Of a stretch of 64,000 nucleotides of DNA, positions 19,676-29,002 are shown piece by piece. Positions within the stretch are counted from its first letter, which is position 1. Every line of letters begins with the position of its first letter. The position numbers and the translations under genes are program-made. The stretch is from Flavobacteriaceae bacterium. GTDB taxonomy: Bacteria; Bacteroidota; Bacteroidia; Flavobacteriales; Flavobacteriaceae. Where the stretch lies: the NCBI GenBank assembly GCA_029238515.1, contig JAQWFW010000020.1, forward strand, positions 40,189 through 104,188, written 5' to 3'. The notes under the pieces were generated by a model that worked only from the letters and a program-made list of their open reading frames with translations, had not been told where the DNA came from and searched no databases.

Positions 19676-19692
19676 TTCATCAATACTCAACT

Positions 19693-21003
19693 ATGCAACA
19701 GCAAGTTTCTGGATTTTCTAAATTCTCAAAAGCCGAAAAAATTAACTGGCTGATTACCAACTATTTCAATGGAAATACGCAGGCCAAAACCCTTTTGGAA
19801 TCCTACTGGAATGCCGATCGCAAACTGCAACAATTGCACGATGAATTTATTGAAAATACCATTTCCAATTTTTATATGCCCTTTGGAGTAGCACCCAATT
19901 TTTTAATCAACGGAAAAAACTACACCCTTCCCATGACCATTGAGGAGAGCTCAGTTGTCGCAGCAGCGAGCAATGCCGCTAAATTTTGGAGTACGCGTGG
20001 CGGATTCAAAACAAGTGTTTTATCCACTACAAAAATTGGTCATGTCCATTTTATGTTTGAAGGAGATCAAAACACACTTCAATCTTATTTTGAAAACATC
20101 AAACCTCAACTTTTGGAAGCTACTAAACCGCTGACCAAAAACATGGAAAAGCGCGGTGGTGGAATATTGGACCTCAATCTTATTGATTGCACCTCAAAAA
20201 TGAAGCATTACTACCACTTAGAAGCAACATTTGAAACCAAAGATGCTATGGGTGCCAATTTTATCAATTCGTGTTTAGAGCAAATCGCTACAACCTTTGA
20301 GGCGTTAAGCCAAAATAGCCCAGAACTCCACGAACACGAACCTAAGGTGGTGATGAGTATTTTATCCAATTATGTCCCCAATTGTGTGGTACGCGCCGAA
20401 GTAACATGTAAGATCGAAGAATTGACTTTAGAAGGTCATTTTACAGGTGCAGAATTTGCCGAAAAGTTTATTCAAGCGGTACGTATTGCCGAAGTAGAAC
20501 CCTACCGTGCTGTAACCCACAACAAAGGGATTATGAATGGTGTCGATGCCGTGGTTATTGCTACAGGCAACGATTTTAGAGCTGTAGAAGCAGGCGTACA
20601 TGCCTATGCCGCAAAAAATGGCCAATATACAAGTTTGTCCCATGCCAAAATAGAAAATGATACATTCACGTTTTGGATGGATTTACCTCTAGCTCTTGGT
20701 ACTGTTGGTGGACTAACCGGCTTACATCCTATGGTAAAAATAGCTTTAGAATTGTTAGGAAAACCATCGGCTAAAGAACTTATGGAAATAGTGGCTGTAG
20801 CGGGACTGGCACAAAATTTTGCTGCCCTACGCTCACTCACTACTACAGGAATTCAAAAAGGACACATGAAAATGCATTTACTGAACATTTTAAATCAAAT
20901 AGGCGCAACAGATACTGAAAAAGAAGATTTGATTTTGCATTTTAAAACCAATAGTGTTTCGCACCGTGCGGTGGTGGAAGCCCTAAAAAACCTGCGTGAC
21001 TGA
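19693..21003 (+). CDS. mvaA: Hydroxymethylglutaryl-CoA reductase, class II type
   Basis: Cytoplasmic reductase linking HMG-CoA and mevalonate. 436 residues with class II landmarks: PMTIEESSVVAAASNAAKFW (catalytic Glu about 84-85), ANFINSCLEQIA, THNKGIMNGVDAVVIATGNDFRAVEAGVHAY (catalytic Lys and Asp) and the late His in GIQKGHMKMH. Class II enzymes are often called degradative, but in Flavobacteriia this form is thought to serve mevalonate synthesis for isoprenoids. Its TGA overlaps the ATG of the GYDIA kinase gene by one base, so the two are coupled, which supports a biosynthetic role. Confidence 0.95.
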   Translation: MQQQVSGFSKFSKAEKINWLITNYFNGNTQAKTLLESYWNADRKLQQLHDEFIENTISNFYMPFGVAPNFLINGKNYTLPMTIEESSVVAAASNAAKFWSTRGGFKTSVLSTTKIGHVHFMFEGDQNTLQSYFENIKPQLLEATKPLTKNMEKRGGGILDLNLIDCTSKMKHYYHLEATFETKDAMGANFINSCLEQIATTFEALSQNSPELHEHEPKVVMSILSNYVPNCVVRAEVTCKIEELTLEGHFTGAEFAEKFIQAVRIAEVEPYRAVTHNKGIMNGVDAVVIATGNDFRAVEAGVHAYAAKNGQYTSLSHAKIENDTFTFWMDLPLALGTVGGLTGLHPMVKIALELLGKPSAKELMEIVAVAGLAQNFAALRSLTTTGIQKGHMKMHLLNILNQIGATDTEKEDLILHFKTNSVSHRAVVEALKNLRD

Positions 21004-21893
21004 TGCAAGAATTTTATAGCCACGGCAAACTCCTCATCAGCTCAGAATATGCGGTATTGGACGGTGCAAAAGCATTGGCCGTTCCAACCAAATTGGGTCA
21101 ATCCCTAAAAGTCAAATCCATTGAACAAGCTGAAATCCGATGGAAAAGTTTTGACCACCAAAATAACCTTTGGTTTGAAACAAATTTGACTATAAATAAT
21201 TTTAATCCGAGTACAAATATTGAAACTGCTCAACGGCTTGCTCAAATTTTTCGTGCTATCTTTGAATTGAATCCAAAAGTATTTGCATCTACTGGTCTAG
21301 AATTTTCTAGTCATTTGGAATTTCCACAAAACTGGGGTCTAGGATCGTCTTCCACCCTCATAAACAATTTGGCGCAATGGGCAAAAATTGATGCATTTGC
21401 ATTACTCAAAAAAACATTTGGTGGTAGTGGTTATGACATTGCTTGTGCGCAACACGCCCTCCCGATCGTATATCAACGCCAAAATAGTACACCACATATA
21501 AAAATTGTGGATTTTGATCCGCCATTTAAAGATCAATTGTTTTTTGTACACCGCAACCAAAAACAAAACAGCCGTGAGGCCATCGCCCGCTACAACACCC
21601 TAAAAACAACACAAACACTAGATTTTTCCGAACTGAATGCTCTAACCGATGCACTTTTGGTGGCTACTACTTTAGAAGAATTTGAAGTACTCATAAGCAA
21701 ACATGAAACCTTAGTGGGTGAACTTATCCAACACCCCCCACTAAAAACCTCACATTTTGCAGACTACCCCGGAGCGATAAAAAGCTTGGGCGCATGGGGT
21801 GGTGATTTCTTTTTGGCAACAAGAACCAATACACAATATTTTAAGGATAAGGGGTACAATACTATTGTACCGTTCAACGATATGACAGTTTAA
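21003..21893 (+). CDS. GYDIA family GHMP kinase
   Basis: 296-residue GHMP-superfamily kinase named for its GGSGYDIACAQ motif (about 140-150). The ATP-binding glycine motif is NWGLGSSSTLINNLAQ (about 112-127), and the N-terminus FYSHGKLLISSEYAVLDGAKALAVP matches the GHMP substrate-binding segment of mevalonate-type kinases. It starts on the last base of the HMG-CoA reductase stop codon. The substrate is not established; the location suggests mevalonate, phosphomevalonate or a related polyol phosphate. A hairpin terminator follows at 21899. Confidence 0.93.
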   Translation: MQEFYSHGKLLISSEYAVLDGAKALAVPTKLGQSLKVKSIEQAEIRWKSFDHQNNLWFETNLTINNFNPSTNIETAQRLAQIFRAIFELNPKVFASTGLEFSSHLEFPQNWGLGSSSTLINNLAQWAKIDAFALLKKTFGGSGYDIACAQHALPIVYQRQNSTPHIKIVDFDPPFKDQLFFVHRNQKQNSREAIARYNTLKTTQTLDFSELNALTDALLVATTLEEFEVLISKHETLVGELIQHPPLKTSHFADYPGAIKSLGAWGGDFFLATRTNTQYFKDKGYNTIVPFNDMTV

Positions 21894-21898
21894 AAAAA

Positions 21899-21922
21899 AA
21901 GGACTGAAAAATCAGTCCTTTT
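21899..21922. terminator. Bidirectional terminator between GYDIA kinase and PpiD-like gene
   Basis: AAGGACTG-AAAAAT-CAGTCCTT hairpin, 8-bp perfect stem, with A-tract before and T-tract after. It sits between two convergent genes and can serve both strands. Confidence 0.85.
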
Positions 21923-21944
21923 AAATTTCTATATAAATGTATTT

Positions 21945-24092
21945 TTAGTAAAATACAGCTCTGTTGTCTTCTATCTCAGCAGCATCTTTTAAGGCGTTAT
22001 ACAACTGAGTGTTTACTGCACTTTCCTTGGCTTGTCCAACTCTGTTGGCTGCAGCCTGATAACTGCTTAGCACAGGTGCTGGAGTAGTTTTTGTAACCTG
22101 AACAGCATATACACCGGTATTGCCTTCAATCAATTCAGAAGTTTCCCCTTCGTCCAATCCAAATGCTGTTCCAATGACTAATGGCTCACGACCTGCACCA
22201 GAAAGGGTTGGGTTTTTCATGTTTACTGCAAGTGCAGTTTTTACTGTTTGTCCTTCTGCAGCAGCAATATCTTCTAGAGTTGATGCAGTAATTCGGTCTA
22301 TAATGTATGCCGCTTTCTTCTCTTTTCTAACCTCAGGAAGTGCAGTAACCGATCCATCTTGAACAGACATGAGTCCTGCTTCATTTACGCCTGTAAGCTT
22401 AACGACCACAAAACCTCCAGCGGTAGTGCTGAAACTTTTAAAATCTCCTTCTTCAACGCCATCTTCAAAAGCCCAGCGTACAATCGCACGTTGCGCGCCA
22501 ATACCAGGGATATTTTCGTCTAATTCTTTAACGCTACTGACGTTGCGCACATCGTAATTATTCTCTTCTGCTACGGCCTCAAAATCGGCATCCGCAACAG
22601 CAATTTCAAATTTAGATTTGTTTTTAAATACCTCGTCTATAGTTTCAACTGAGGGCTCAATTTCTTGTGCAATTGTTGCTACTTTAAATGCATCCTGAGG
22701 TTTTCCTTGACTCAAAACTTCGATAACGTGGTATCCAAAATCGGTACGAACAACTCCTAAGCTTCCTTTTGGATTTTCGAATGAGTAGGCCTTGAATTCT
22801 GGAGCAAAACCATCGTTGTAAGCAAATTCAATCACTCCTTCTTTTTCGTTGCTTACTTTGTCAGATGACAATGAGAGTAGCGATTTGAATTTTGAGCGAT
22901 TTCTACGCAAAACGTTATAAATACTATCAGCAGTTGCTTTGGCTTGGGCATCTGTTTTTGTCACTGTTGCATCAGCACGAGCACCACCCACAAAAGGAAT
23001 CAAAATATGTCTTACTTTGGTAGAATCAGCGATGCCTTTTTTGGCCAGCATTTTGGTCAATTTAAAAAAGTTTCCTTCTTTGTAAGGTCCGTAAATTTCA
23101 CCAGTTTTTAAGTCCGTAATATTATCGGCCTGTTCTGATGAAAAAGCAGATCTAAAAACGTAAGTATCATTATATTTTTGTGCAGAATTTGCATTCACAA
23201 ATTCCTCGTTGTCTTTGGTGTTTTTAAATCCAACTACAGTTTCATTGGCTTTGGATACCTCGTTGTACTCCTCACGATCGGAAATAAGTGCTTTTAAATT
23301 GTCTTGAATGGCTTGTTCATCTTCTAGTGATGCTTCTTCCTTAAATTCGATATAAACTAAATTTCTTGACGCCTCAACCTCATATGTCTTTGGAAAACGT
23401 TTCATATAGGCCTCAATTTCGGATTTTTTTACGGTGATTAAACTGTCGGCAACACTAGCATATGGAATCTGAACGTATTTGAGATCGACCTTGTCATTTT
23501 CAAGTTGATAATCCAATTCTCCCTCAGTAAGCGTTCCCGTAATTCCTGCTTTTACTAAATTGAAATAGGTTTGTTGTACGCCAGAAACTGCTACATTTTG
23601 CTCAAAAGTAGTCCACGATTGGTAGTTGATTGGTGTTCCTCCAAGTGTTGTTGTTTCTGGTGAAATGGCTTTCAAATTGGCAATAAATTCGTTGAGTTTG
23701 TCTTCATCAAACAATCCTGCTTCATTTTTAAATTCTTCAAATGTAGTTAGGTTTTGTTTCAACAAATCACGCATGTAATCGCGTTCTACAGAGATGCCAA
23801 TGGCATCATACTGCGATTGCATCACTTTTGCACGAAGTTCGTTTTCCCAAACACGGTTCATCGCTTGAGTATTGGTCGATGAACCTCCAGATTGTCTTTG
23901 TACATTTTCAACTTTGGCCATAAAGTCATCACGGTCAATGTCTTCGCCATTGACTGTTGCGATTGGTGCATCACTTGCAGCAGATGAGTCCAAATTTTGG
24001 AAAATGTCTCCAATGATGAATGAAAACAATGCAAGTGCAATGATAAGAATGAGAAAAATTGATCGTTGTCTTATTTTATTTAATACTGCCAT
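21945..24092 (-). CDS. PpiD/SurA-like peptidyl-prolyl isomerase
   Basis: Membrane-anchored periplasmic foldase of 715 residues. The N-terminus has MAVLNKIRQRSIFLILIIALALFSFIIGDIF, one membrane anchor as in PpiD, then a SurA_N-like chaperone region (about 40-200). A parvulin domain starts near DSTKVRHILIPFVGG and ends at GVVRTDFGYHVIEVLS; a second, weaker rotamase-like segment follows (about 500-600). Likely role: folding of outer-membrane proteins. It is the last gene of the minus-strand coaX-lptC envelope unit, about 100 bp after the CBS-domain gene, and ends at the shared terminator 21899-21922. Confidence 0.92.
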   Translation of the reverse strand: MAVLNKIRQRSIFLILIIALALFSFIIGDIFQNLDSSAASDAPIATVNGEDIDRDDFMAKVENVQRQSGGSSTNTQAMNRVWENELRAKVMQSQYDAIGISVERDYMRDLLKQNLTTFEEFKNEAGLFDEDKLNEFIANLKAISPETTTLGGTPINYQSWTTFEQNVAVSGVQQTYFNLVKAGITGTLTEGELDYQLENDKVDLKYVQIPYASVADSLITVKKSEIEAYMKRFPKTYEVEASRNLVYIEFKEEASLEDEQAIQDNLKALISDREEYNEVSKANETVVGFKNTKDNEEFVNANSAQKYNDTYVFRSAFSSEQADNITDLKTGEIYGPYKEGNFFKLTKMLAKKGIADSTKVRHILIPFVGGARADATVTKTDAQAKATADSIYNVLRRNRSKFKSLLSLSSDKVSNEKEGVIEFAYNDGFAPEFKAYSFENPKGSLGVVRTDFGYHVIEVLSQGKPQDAFKVATIAQEIEPSVETIDEVFKNKSKFEIAVADADFEAVAEENNYDVRNVSSVKELDENIPGIGAQRAIVRWAFEDGVEEGDFKSFSTTAGGFVVVKLTGVNEAGLMSVQDGSVTALPEVRKEKKAAYIIDRITASTLEDIAAAEGQTVKTALAVNMKNPTLSGAGREPLVIGTAFGLDEGETSELIEGNTGVYAVQVTKTTPAPVLSSYQAAANRVGQAKESAVNTQLYNALKDAAEIEDNRAVFY

Positions 24093-24196
24093 GGTATTTT
24101 TTTGCTTAGATTTAGTAAAATATAGTGGACGAAAATACCAATTTAATTTGAAATAATAAAAGGGAAATGTGTTTTATTAAAAAGCGAAGTTTAAAC

Positions 24197-25486
24197 TTAA
24201 TCTTCGTCCTGAATTTTAAGGGCAATCAATTCGATTTTTGTATTGGAAACTTCTTCAATTGTAAACAAAAAATTGTCGATTTTTATCTGTTGATTTTGTT
24301 CTGGTATTTCTTGTGTATGGTGTACAATTAGCCCACCAAGTGTTTCATAATTTTCATGCTCAGGTAACTGCAATTTGTAGCTTTCATTGAGGTGATCGAC
24401 CTCCAAACGTGCAGAGAATAAAAACGATTGATCATCTATTTGCTCCTCGATGAGTGCAACAGAATCATGTTCGTCTTCAATTTCTCCAAACAATTCTTCT
24501 ACAATATCCTCAACAGTTAAAATTCCTGAAGTCCCCCCATATTCATCCAAAACAACGGCCAAACTTTTATGTTTTTTACTCAAAACATTTAAAATGTCTT
24601 TAGCCAACATGGTTTCGGGTACAAATTCGACAGGCATCAGCATGGATTTGATGGTTTTTGGATTTTTGAATAAATCAAATGCATGAACATAACCTAAAAT
24701 ATCATCGATAGTGTTTTTGTAGACAACAATTTTGGAATGTCCTGTTTGAGTAAACAGTGTGCTTAAGTTTTGTATGGTATCATGAATTTCAATGGCCGTT
24801 AGCTCTGTGCGTGGGACCATTGCCTCTCTAGCTTTTATATCTGAAAATTCTAATGCATTTTGAAAAATGATGATTTCGCTGTCAACCTCATCATCAGCTT
24901 CAACAGACTCCATCTGTTCACTTATATAATTCCCTAGTTCGACTTTTGTAAATGCCAATTGTACTTCATCTCCTTTTGTCTTGAAAAAAGTTTTCAAAAC
25001 AAAATCAGATATCCAAATGACAAAACTTGAAAAAACAGAGAATAAAAAATAAAATACATACGCAGGTAGTGCCAACAATTTCAATAGTGAATTGGCATAA
25101 ATTTGAAAAAATACTTTTGGCAAAAACTCTGCTGTAATCAAAATTACAAGCGTAGAGATTACAGTTTGTGTGAGCAAACTCAACTCATTGAATAAGTAAT
25201 ACAACAGCGTAGAGTCTGTGGGTAAATGCTCTGTAAACCAAGCCACTAAAACATCGCCCATATACAACCCATACACCACCAAAGCAATATTGTTTCCAAT
25301 AAGCATTGTGGCTATAAACTTTGAAGGTTTAGCTGTAATTTTGGTCAATAAAAGTGAAAGAAAACCTCCTTGTTTTTTTTCAATTTCGATGTGTATTTTG
25401 TTGGATGACACAAAAGCGATTTCCATTCCAGAGAAAAATGCTGAAAACAATAAACTTAAAATAATGATAAGGGTATCTGAGGACAT
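24197..25486 (-). CDS. CNNM/CorC-like hemolysin family protein (DUF21-CBS-CorC)
   Basis: 429-residue inner-membrane protein. DUF21 transmembrane part (about 1-190: LIIILSLLFSAFFSGMEIAFVSSNK and further helices), two CBS domains (about 210-330; REAMVPRTELTAIE and DEYGGTSGILTVEDIVEELFGEI) and a C-terminal CorC_HlyC domain. Such proteins bind Mg-ATP and have been linked to Mg or Co transport; in gliding flavobacteria the paralogue GldE belongs to the same family. Here the context (lptC operon, not gldD/ssb) argues against GldE. The 2-bp gap to the upstream 63-residue gene supports co-translation. Confidence 0.92.
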   Translation of the reverse strand: MSSDTLIIILSLLFSAFFSGMEIAFVSSNKIHIEIEKKQGGFLSLLLTKITAKPSKFIATMLIGNNIALVVYGLYMGDVLVAWFTEHLPTDSTLLYYLFNELSLLTQTVISTLVILITAEFLPKVFFQIYANSLLKLLALPAYVFYFLFSVFSSFVIWISDFVLKTFFKTKGDEVQLAFTKVELGNYISEQMESVEADDEVDSEIIIFQNALEFSDIKAREAMVPRTELTAIEIHDTIQNLSTLFTQTGHSKIVVYKNTIDDILGYVHAFDLFKNPKTIKSMLMPVEFVPETMLAKDILNVLSKKHKSLAVVLDEYGGTSGILTVEDIVEELFGEIEDEHDSVALIEEQIDDQSFLFSARLEVDHLNESYKLQLPEHENYETLGGLIVHHTQEIPEQNQQIKIDNFLFTIEEVSNTKIELIALKIQDED

Positions 25487-25488
25487 GG

Positions 25489-25680
25489 TTATAATTTACC
25501 TCGGTCTTTAAAGCGCTTGTGGTATTTGTGTCTAAAAAAATAAATGAAAATGGCAAAGGCCACAAAAAATAAAGACAAATAAGCACCGTTTCTGTTGGTG
25601 CTCCATTTGGAAAATGCATCATAGGCAAACAATGCAGCAAAAATGAGGTAAAAATATTTGAAATAGGATAAAATTTTCAT
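25489..25680 (-). CDS. Small two-helix membrane protein (63 aa)
   Basis: Unrecognised 63-residue protein: MKILSYFKYFYLIFAALFAY (helix 1), a short polar loop SKWSTNRNGA, then YLSLFFVAFAIFIYFFRHKY (helix 2) and a basic tail KRFKDRGKL. It stops 2 bp before the CBS-protein gene and starts 46 bp after the lptC stop. The strong hydrophobic pattern and tight spacing make coding likely. Small membrane proteins at this place in the lptC operon are common in the group; no role is known to me. Confidence 0.75.
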   Translation of the reverse strand: MKILSYFKYFYLIFAALFAYDAFSKWSTNRNGAYLSLFFVAFAIFIYFFRHKYHKRFKDRGKL

Positions 25681-25726
25681 TCTGTATATTGAATTTTAAA
25701 GATTAAATTCAATGTAAAGATACATA

Positions 25727-26281
25727 TTATTCCTCAATGTAGATGCGGCCAGTGACTTCTAATACTTGGGCGTTTGTGAAATTTTGATTTGCATCGAAGC
25801 CATTGCCATTGGTGAGGTAATCTTTTGTTCTAAATTTCACAGGAAAATCGGTAAACAACCATTCTTTTTTTTGATCATAAAACAATTGATCGGTAAACAA
25901 GGTATCGTTTGTGGCTGTGGTAAGCACAACATCGCCTCTAAGGTCTATCAAATCAGTATTGTTGTAGACCACAGCACTATTGGCCACGACCACACTGGGC
26001 TGATCCTGATCATTAAAAACAGTGAGGTCAATACCCTCTGGGAATTGATAATAAGGAAACGCTCTATTCGAAAAATTAATCATTTTAGAACTTTGCAAAA
26101 CAGAGGTCAATCGTCCAGAATCAGTATGTTTGGTATTGATGTTTTCGGCCACAGACATGGGTAAATAGGACAGTTTGTTGTTTTGTTGAATTTTATCCAG
26201 ACGTTGTTCACACGAAAAAAGCACCGCTCCTATTACAAGGATTACGATGCTTTTCGTTATATTTTTTTGGAAAAAATTCAC
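25727..26281 (-). CDS. lptC: LPS export ABC transporter periplasmic protein LptC
   Basis: Periplasmic bridge component of the Lpt machine that carries LPS from the inner to the outer membrane. 184 residues with a lipoprotein-type N-terminus (IVILVIGAVLFSCEQ) and LptC-type repeats: SSKMINFSNRAFPYYQFPEGIDL, VVANSAVVYNNTDLIDLRGDVVLTTATNDTLFTDQLFYDQKKEWLFTD. The DLRGDV / LFTDQLFY pattern is typical of Bacteroidota LptC. It follows the TPR gene by 1 bp, so translation is coupled. The lipobox suggests lipid anchoring where E. coli LptC has a membrane helix. Confidence 0.92.
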   Translation of the reverse strand: MNFFQKNITKSIVILVIGAVLFSCEQRLDKIQQNNKLSYLPMSVAENINTKHTDSGRLTSVLQSSKMINFSNRAFPYYQFPEGIDLTVFNDQDQPSVVVANSAVVYNNTDLIDLRGDVVLTTATNDTLFTDQLFYDQKKEWLFTDFPVKFRTKDYLTNGNGFDANQNFTNAQVLEVTGRIYIEE

Positions 26282-26282
26282 A

Positions 26283-27662
26283 TTACAAATTTGGTACCAC
26301 TACACTGCGCTGAATCCAACAACCAACATTTATGGTTTGACCAGCACGACCTGAGGAAAAGATTTCACTTTTCTGTGGTGCTTTGGCTTTATAGTTTGCA
26401 ATAGATTTTGCTGCATTTTTCTTCATGTTTGGGTCTACCCGACCTGCTTTTGCAGCTTCATTTGCAGCCAACCAATACACCGCACGTTTAGAGAAATTAT
26501 CGGTTCCGCAATTATTGGCACTTTTGGCATACATGGATGAAATGGCCAAATATGCTTTACCTAAACTTGGATTGAATTTAAGCGATTTCATGTAATAATT
26601 TCTTGCCTGACTGTATTGCCCTTTTTTCTTAAAGTTTGTAGCGATTTTAAACAAGATTTTAGATTTTGCAAAATTGTCTGTTTCAAGCGATACTGCTTGA
26701 TTGTAATAATTAAGTGCTTCGCCAGACTGACCTGCTTTTTCTTTTAAAATTCCAAGATAAAAAGCGGTATCCGCATTAGGTTCTAAGGCATTTTTCTGTT
26801 CAACAATACGTACAAACAGAGGGTCGTCGTTACATCCTTTCGCATACATTCTATTCATAGCACGTTGCAACCATAAACCATCATTTTTGAACGTTTCAAA
26901 ATCTCTCGTATATAAAGGAATAAGGTTTTCACAATTGGCACGCGATCCTAATTTAGTATCAATACTTGATGATATTTTGTCGTATGCCTTCAAATAACTA
27001 TTATAGGAATTAAGTTTAGAAGTTTCTGATCTGGAAAGAGCTTTTGGCTCACCATCATCATCCAAAAAAGCATTACGCTTATTAGTGTAGTTTTTGACTT
27101 CGTTTTCAACTTTTTCGCTGATTTCGTCGTACATTTTGAATAATTCTTGAGCAGGAATTTTACCAGCATCATACATATCGACCACCAAAGAGAAATAGGT
27201 ATATAAGCTTTTTGGGTTTGTAAAGGATTTGGCATCTGTTGTGTATGCGTCATTGAACGAGGTAAACAACTGGTCCTTAGACAATCCCAATGCATTTCTA
27301 TTGTCGTATCTCAACTGGCTAGCTTTGGCCATATATGTTCCTTTTGGCGTTACCGATGGAAAAATCTCTGCACGTTCTTCCCAGAGCTTAAGCATGTCGT
27401 TGATATAACCGATCTGTTCATTATCCGTAGAGTTTTTGATTTTGTGCTTCAAAATACGTTCTCCATAGACAAAAATGGCTTTGTTGAAACGTGGGTTTCT
27501 TTTACGAAGTTCCATCCAAGGGGTGTAGGCCGAATCATAATTTTTTGACTTTACGTATTCGCTGAAAATAGATAAAGACTGTAAATCTTCTTGATTTTGA
27601 GCAAAAACATTAGAAAAACTCAAGGTCAAAAAAGCGATAAAAATTGTTAGTTTAGATTTCAT
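26283..27662 (-). CDS. Periplasmic TPR protein in the lptC operon
   Basis: 459-residue exported protein with tetratricopeptide repeats. ATG 27662 is chosen because it opens a good signal peptide (MKSKLTIFIAFLTLSFSNVFAQ); an in-frame ATG at 27683 adds MFKTTSQ. TPR-like helices are clearest at about 300-400: TAFYLGILKEKAGQSGEALNYYNQA, KSKILFKIATNFKKKGQYSQARNYYMKSL, NPSLGKAYLAISSMYAKS. Function unknown; a scaffold in the envelope is likely from the fold and neighbours. It starts 35 bp after the OMP gene stop. Confidence 0.85.
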   Translation of the reverse strand: MKSKLTIFIAFLTLSFSNVFAQNQEDLQSLSIFSEYVKSKNYDSAYTPWMELRKRNPRFNKAIFVYGERILKHKIKNSTDNEQIGYINDMLKLWEERAEIFPSVTPKGTYMAKASQLRYDNRNALGLSKDQLFTSFNDAYTTDAKSFTNPKSLYTYFSLVVDMYDAGKIPAQELFKMYDEISEKVENEVKNYTNKRNAFLDDDGEPKALSRSETSKLNSYNSYLKAYDKISSSIDTKLGSRANCENLIPLYTRDFETFKNDGLWLQRAMNRMYAKGCNDDPLFVRIVEQKNALEPNADTAFYLGILKEKAGQSGEALNYYNQAVSLETDNFAKSKILFKIATNFKKKGQYSQARNYYMKSLKFNPSLGKAYLAISSMYAKSANNCGTDNFSKRAVYWLAANEAAKAGRVDPNMKKNAAKSIANYKAKAPQKSEIFSSGRAGQTINVGCWIQRSVVVPNL

Positions 27663-27697
27663 TTGAGATGTTGTTTTAAACATATATATGCTTGTAA

Positions 27698-29002
27698 TTA
27701 ATTAAATTTTCTTTTTTCAAACCATCGATCATTAAGCGACAAACTAATATTGACATTAAAAAAGTTTTCTTGTACTAAGTTTGATGTTGTAGTACCTCGC
27801 TGACCAATCTCAAATGCGACATTGGCATTGGAAAACAATCGACCGACTGGTACACCTACTCCAAAAGATATGCCAAATTCGTTTATGGATTCATCATTCA
27901 CCACCAAACCTGTTTGTTCTAAGCGTACTCCAGCTCTGTAAACAACACGTTTGAAATAGCTACTGAAAGAATCATATTTAGGAATGAAAAATCCACCAAT
28001 TGAAATTGTTGAAGCGTCCTCATAAGAGGCATTTTCAACGGACACAAAATCATTATCCAGTTCTGACGCTTTCAAAAAGGTATAATCTATACCAGCAAAC
28101 CATTTTCTGGGACGACCAATTCCAATACCAAAACTCGTTTTAGATGGTAAAGACAAGCTTGTGTTGTCTAAATTTAATGCCGCCAAATCGACTTCAGAAG
28201 AATTGATAACGTATTCTTTATCATTATTGTCAATAGTAATGGTTGCAAACTGGCTATTATTGTTCGAATTTAAATTTGTTTGTGGCGTGTAGGTTGCAGT
28301 AGCCATCAACTCCAAATTTTTAGAAATGTTTTTGGCCAAAGCCAATCCAAAATTAAATGAAAACCCTCCCAAGTCCGAACGTTTTGTTTTACGACTTTGG
28401 TACTGTAGTAGCTGTCCTTGACCGTTGTAGCCGAAAGCAATTTCTGTGTTTGTAATACTCCCGAAATTGTACTGCGCATCTATACCAATTTTAAGGATAT
28501 CATTCAATTGATACCCAGCGCCAAAAAATACTTTATTGATACCACCTTCTCCACGGTAACGATATTGAAGTTTATCGTCTTCATCTCTGGATTGGAGTTG
28601 ATAACCCACTGATGAATAAGGGATCAGTCCAAAGCCAAAACCAAATTTACCCGTAGGCAATACAATGGCTAAATAATCTACTGAGGAATTACTCGCATCA
28701 TCGGAAGCAGTAGCTGTTTTAAGCGTTGTGGACGAAAAACTTGTCCCAATGGCATACTTTACAGGTCGAGCTTCATTGTTGTAGAAAGATAAATTTTTCC
28801 CAGCAAATGATGCTGGATTTCTAAGGTTTATGTGAATACTGTCTGTGTAAACACTCAAACCACCCATGGATTGATTTTCGACAGTGCCTTTAAATTTCAG
28901 ACTACCAATACCATAGAATGAGTAGGGGGAGCTAGTACCTTGTTGTGCTTGAGAAAATGTAGAACACACAACGATCGTACAAATTATAAACTTTTTTATC
29001 AT
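27698..29002 (-). CDS. Outer-membrane beta-barrel protein
   Basis: 434 residues with a signal peptide (MIKKFIICTIVVCSTFSQAQQ) and alternating amphipathic strands with aromatic girdles (FGFGFGLIPYSSVGYQL, VFFGAGYQLNDILKIGIDAQYNFGS, GFSFNFGLALAKNISKNLELMATATYTPQT). The N-terminal SSPYSFYGIGSLKFKGTVENQSMGGLS resembles FadL/OmpP1-like flavobacterial porins; the C-terminus FFNVNISLSLNDRWFEKRKFN looks like a final strand with a short extension. It starts on the last base of the coaX stop codon, so the two genes are coupled. The transported compound is unknown. Confidence 0.82.
   Translation of the reverse strand: MIKKFIICTIVVCSTFSQAQQGTSSPYSFYGIGSLKFKGTVENQSMGGLSVYTDSIHINLRNPASFAGKNLSFYNNEARPVKYAIGTSFSSTTLKTATASDDASNSSVDYLAIVLPTGKFGFGFGLIPYSSVGYQLQSRDEDDKLQYRYRGEGGINKVFFGAGYQLNDILKIGIDAQYNFGSITNTEIAFGYNGQGQLLQYQSRKTKRSDLGGFSFNFGLALAKNISKNLELMATATYTPQTNLNSNNNSQFATITIDNNDKEYVINSSEVDLAALNLDNTSLSLPSKTSFGIGIGRPRKWFAGIDYTFLKASELDNDFVSVENASYEDASTISIGGFFIPKYDSFSSYFKRVVYRAGVRLEQTGLVVNDESINEFGISFGVGVPVGRLFSNANVAFEIGQRGTTTSNLVQENFFNVNISLSLNDRWFEKRKFN

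Noticed and set aside
24197..25486. Assignment as gliding-motility protein GldE
   Set aside because: Same family, but the context is the lptC envelope operon and no gldD, mutY or ssb is adjacent, so only the family name is given.
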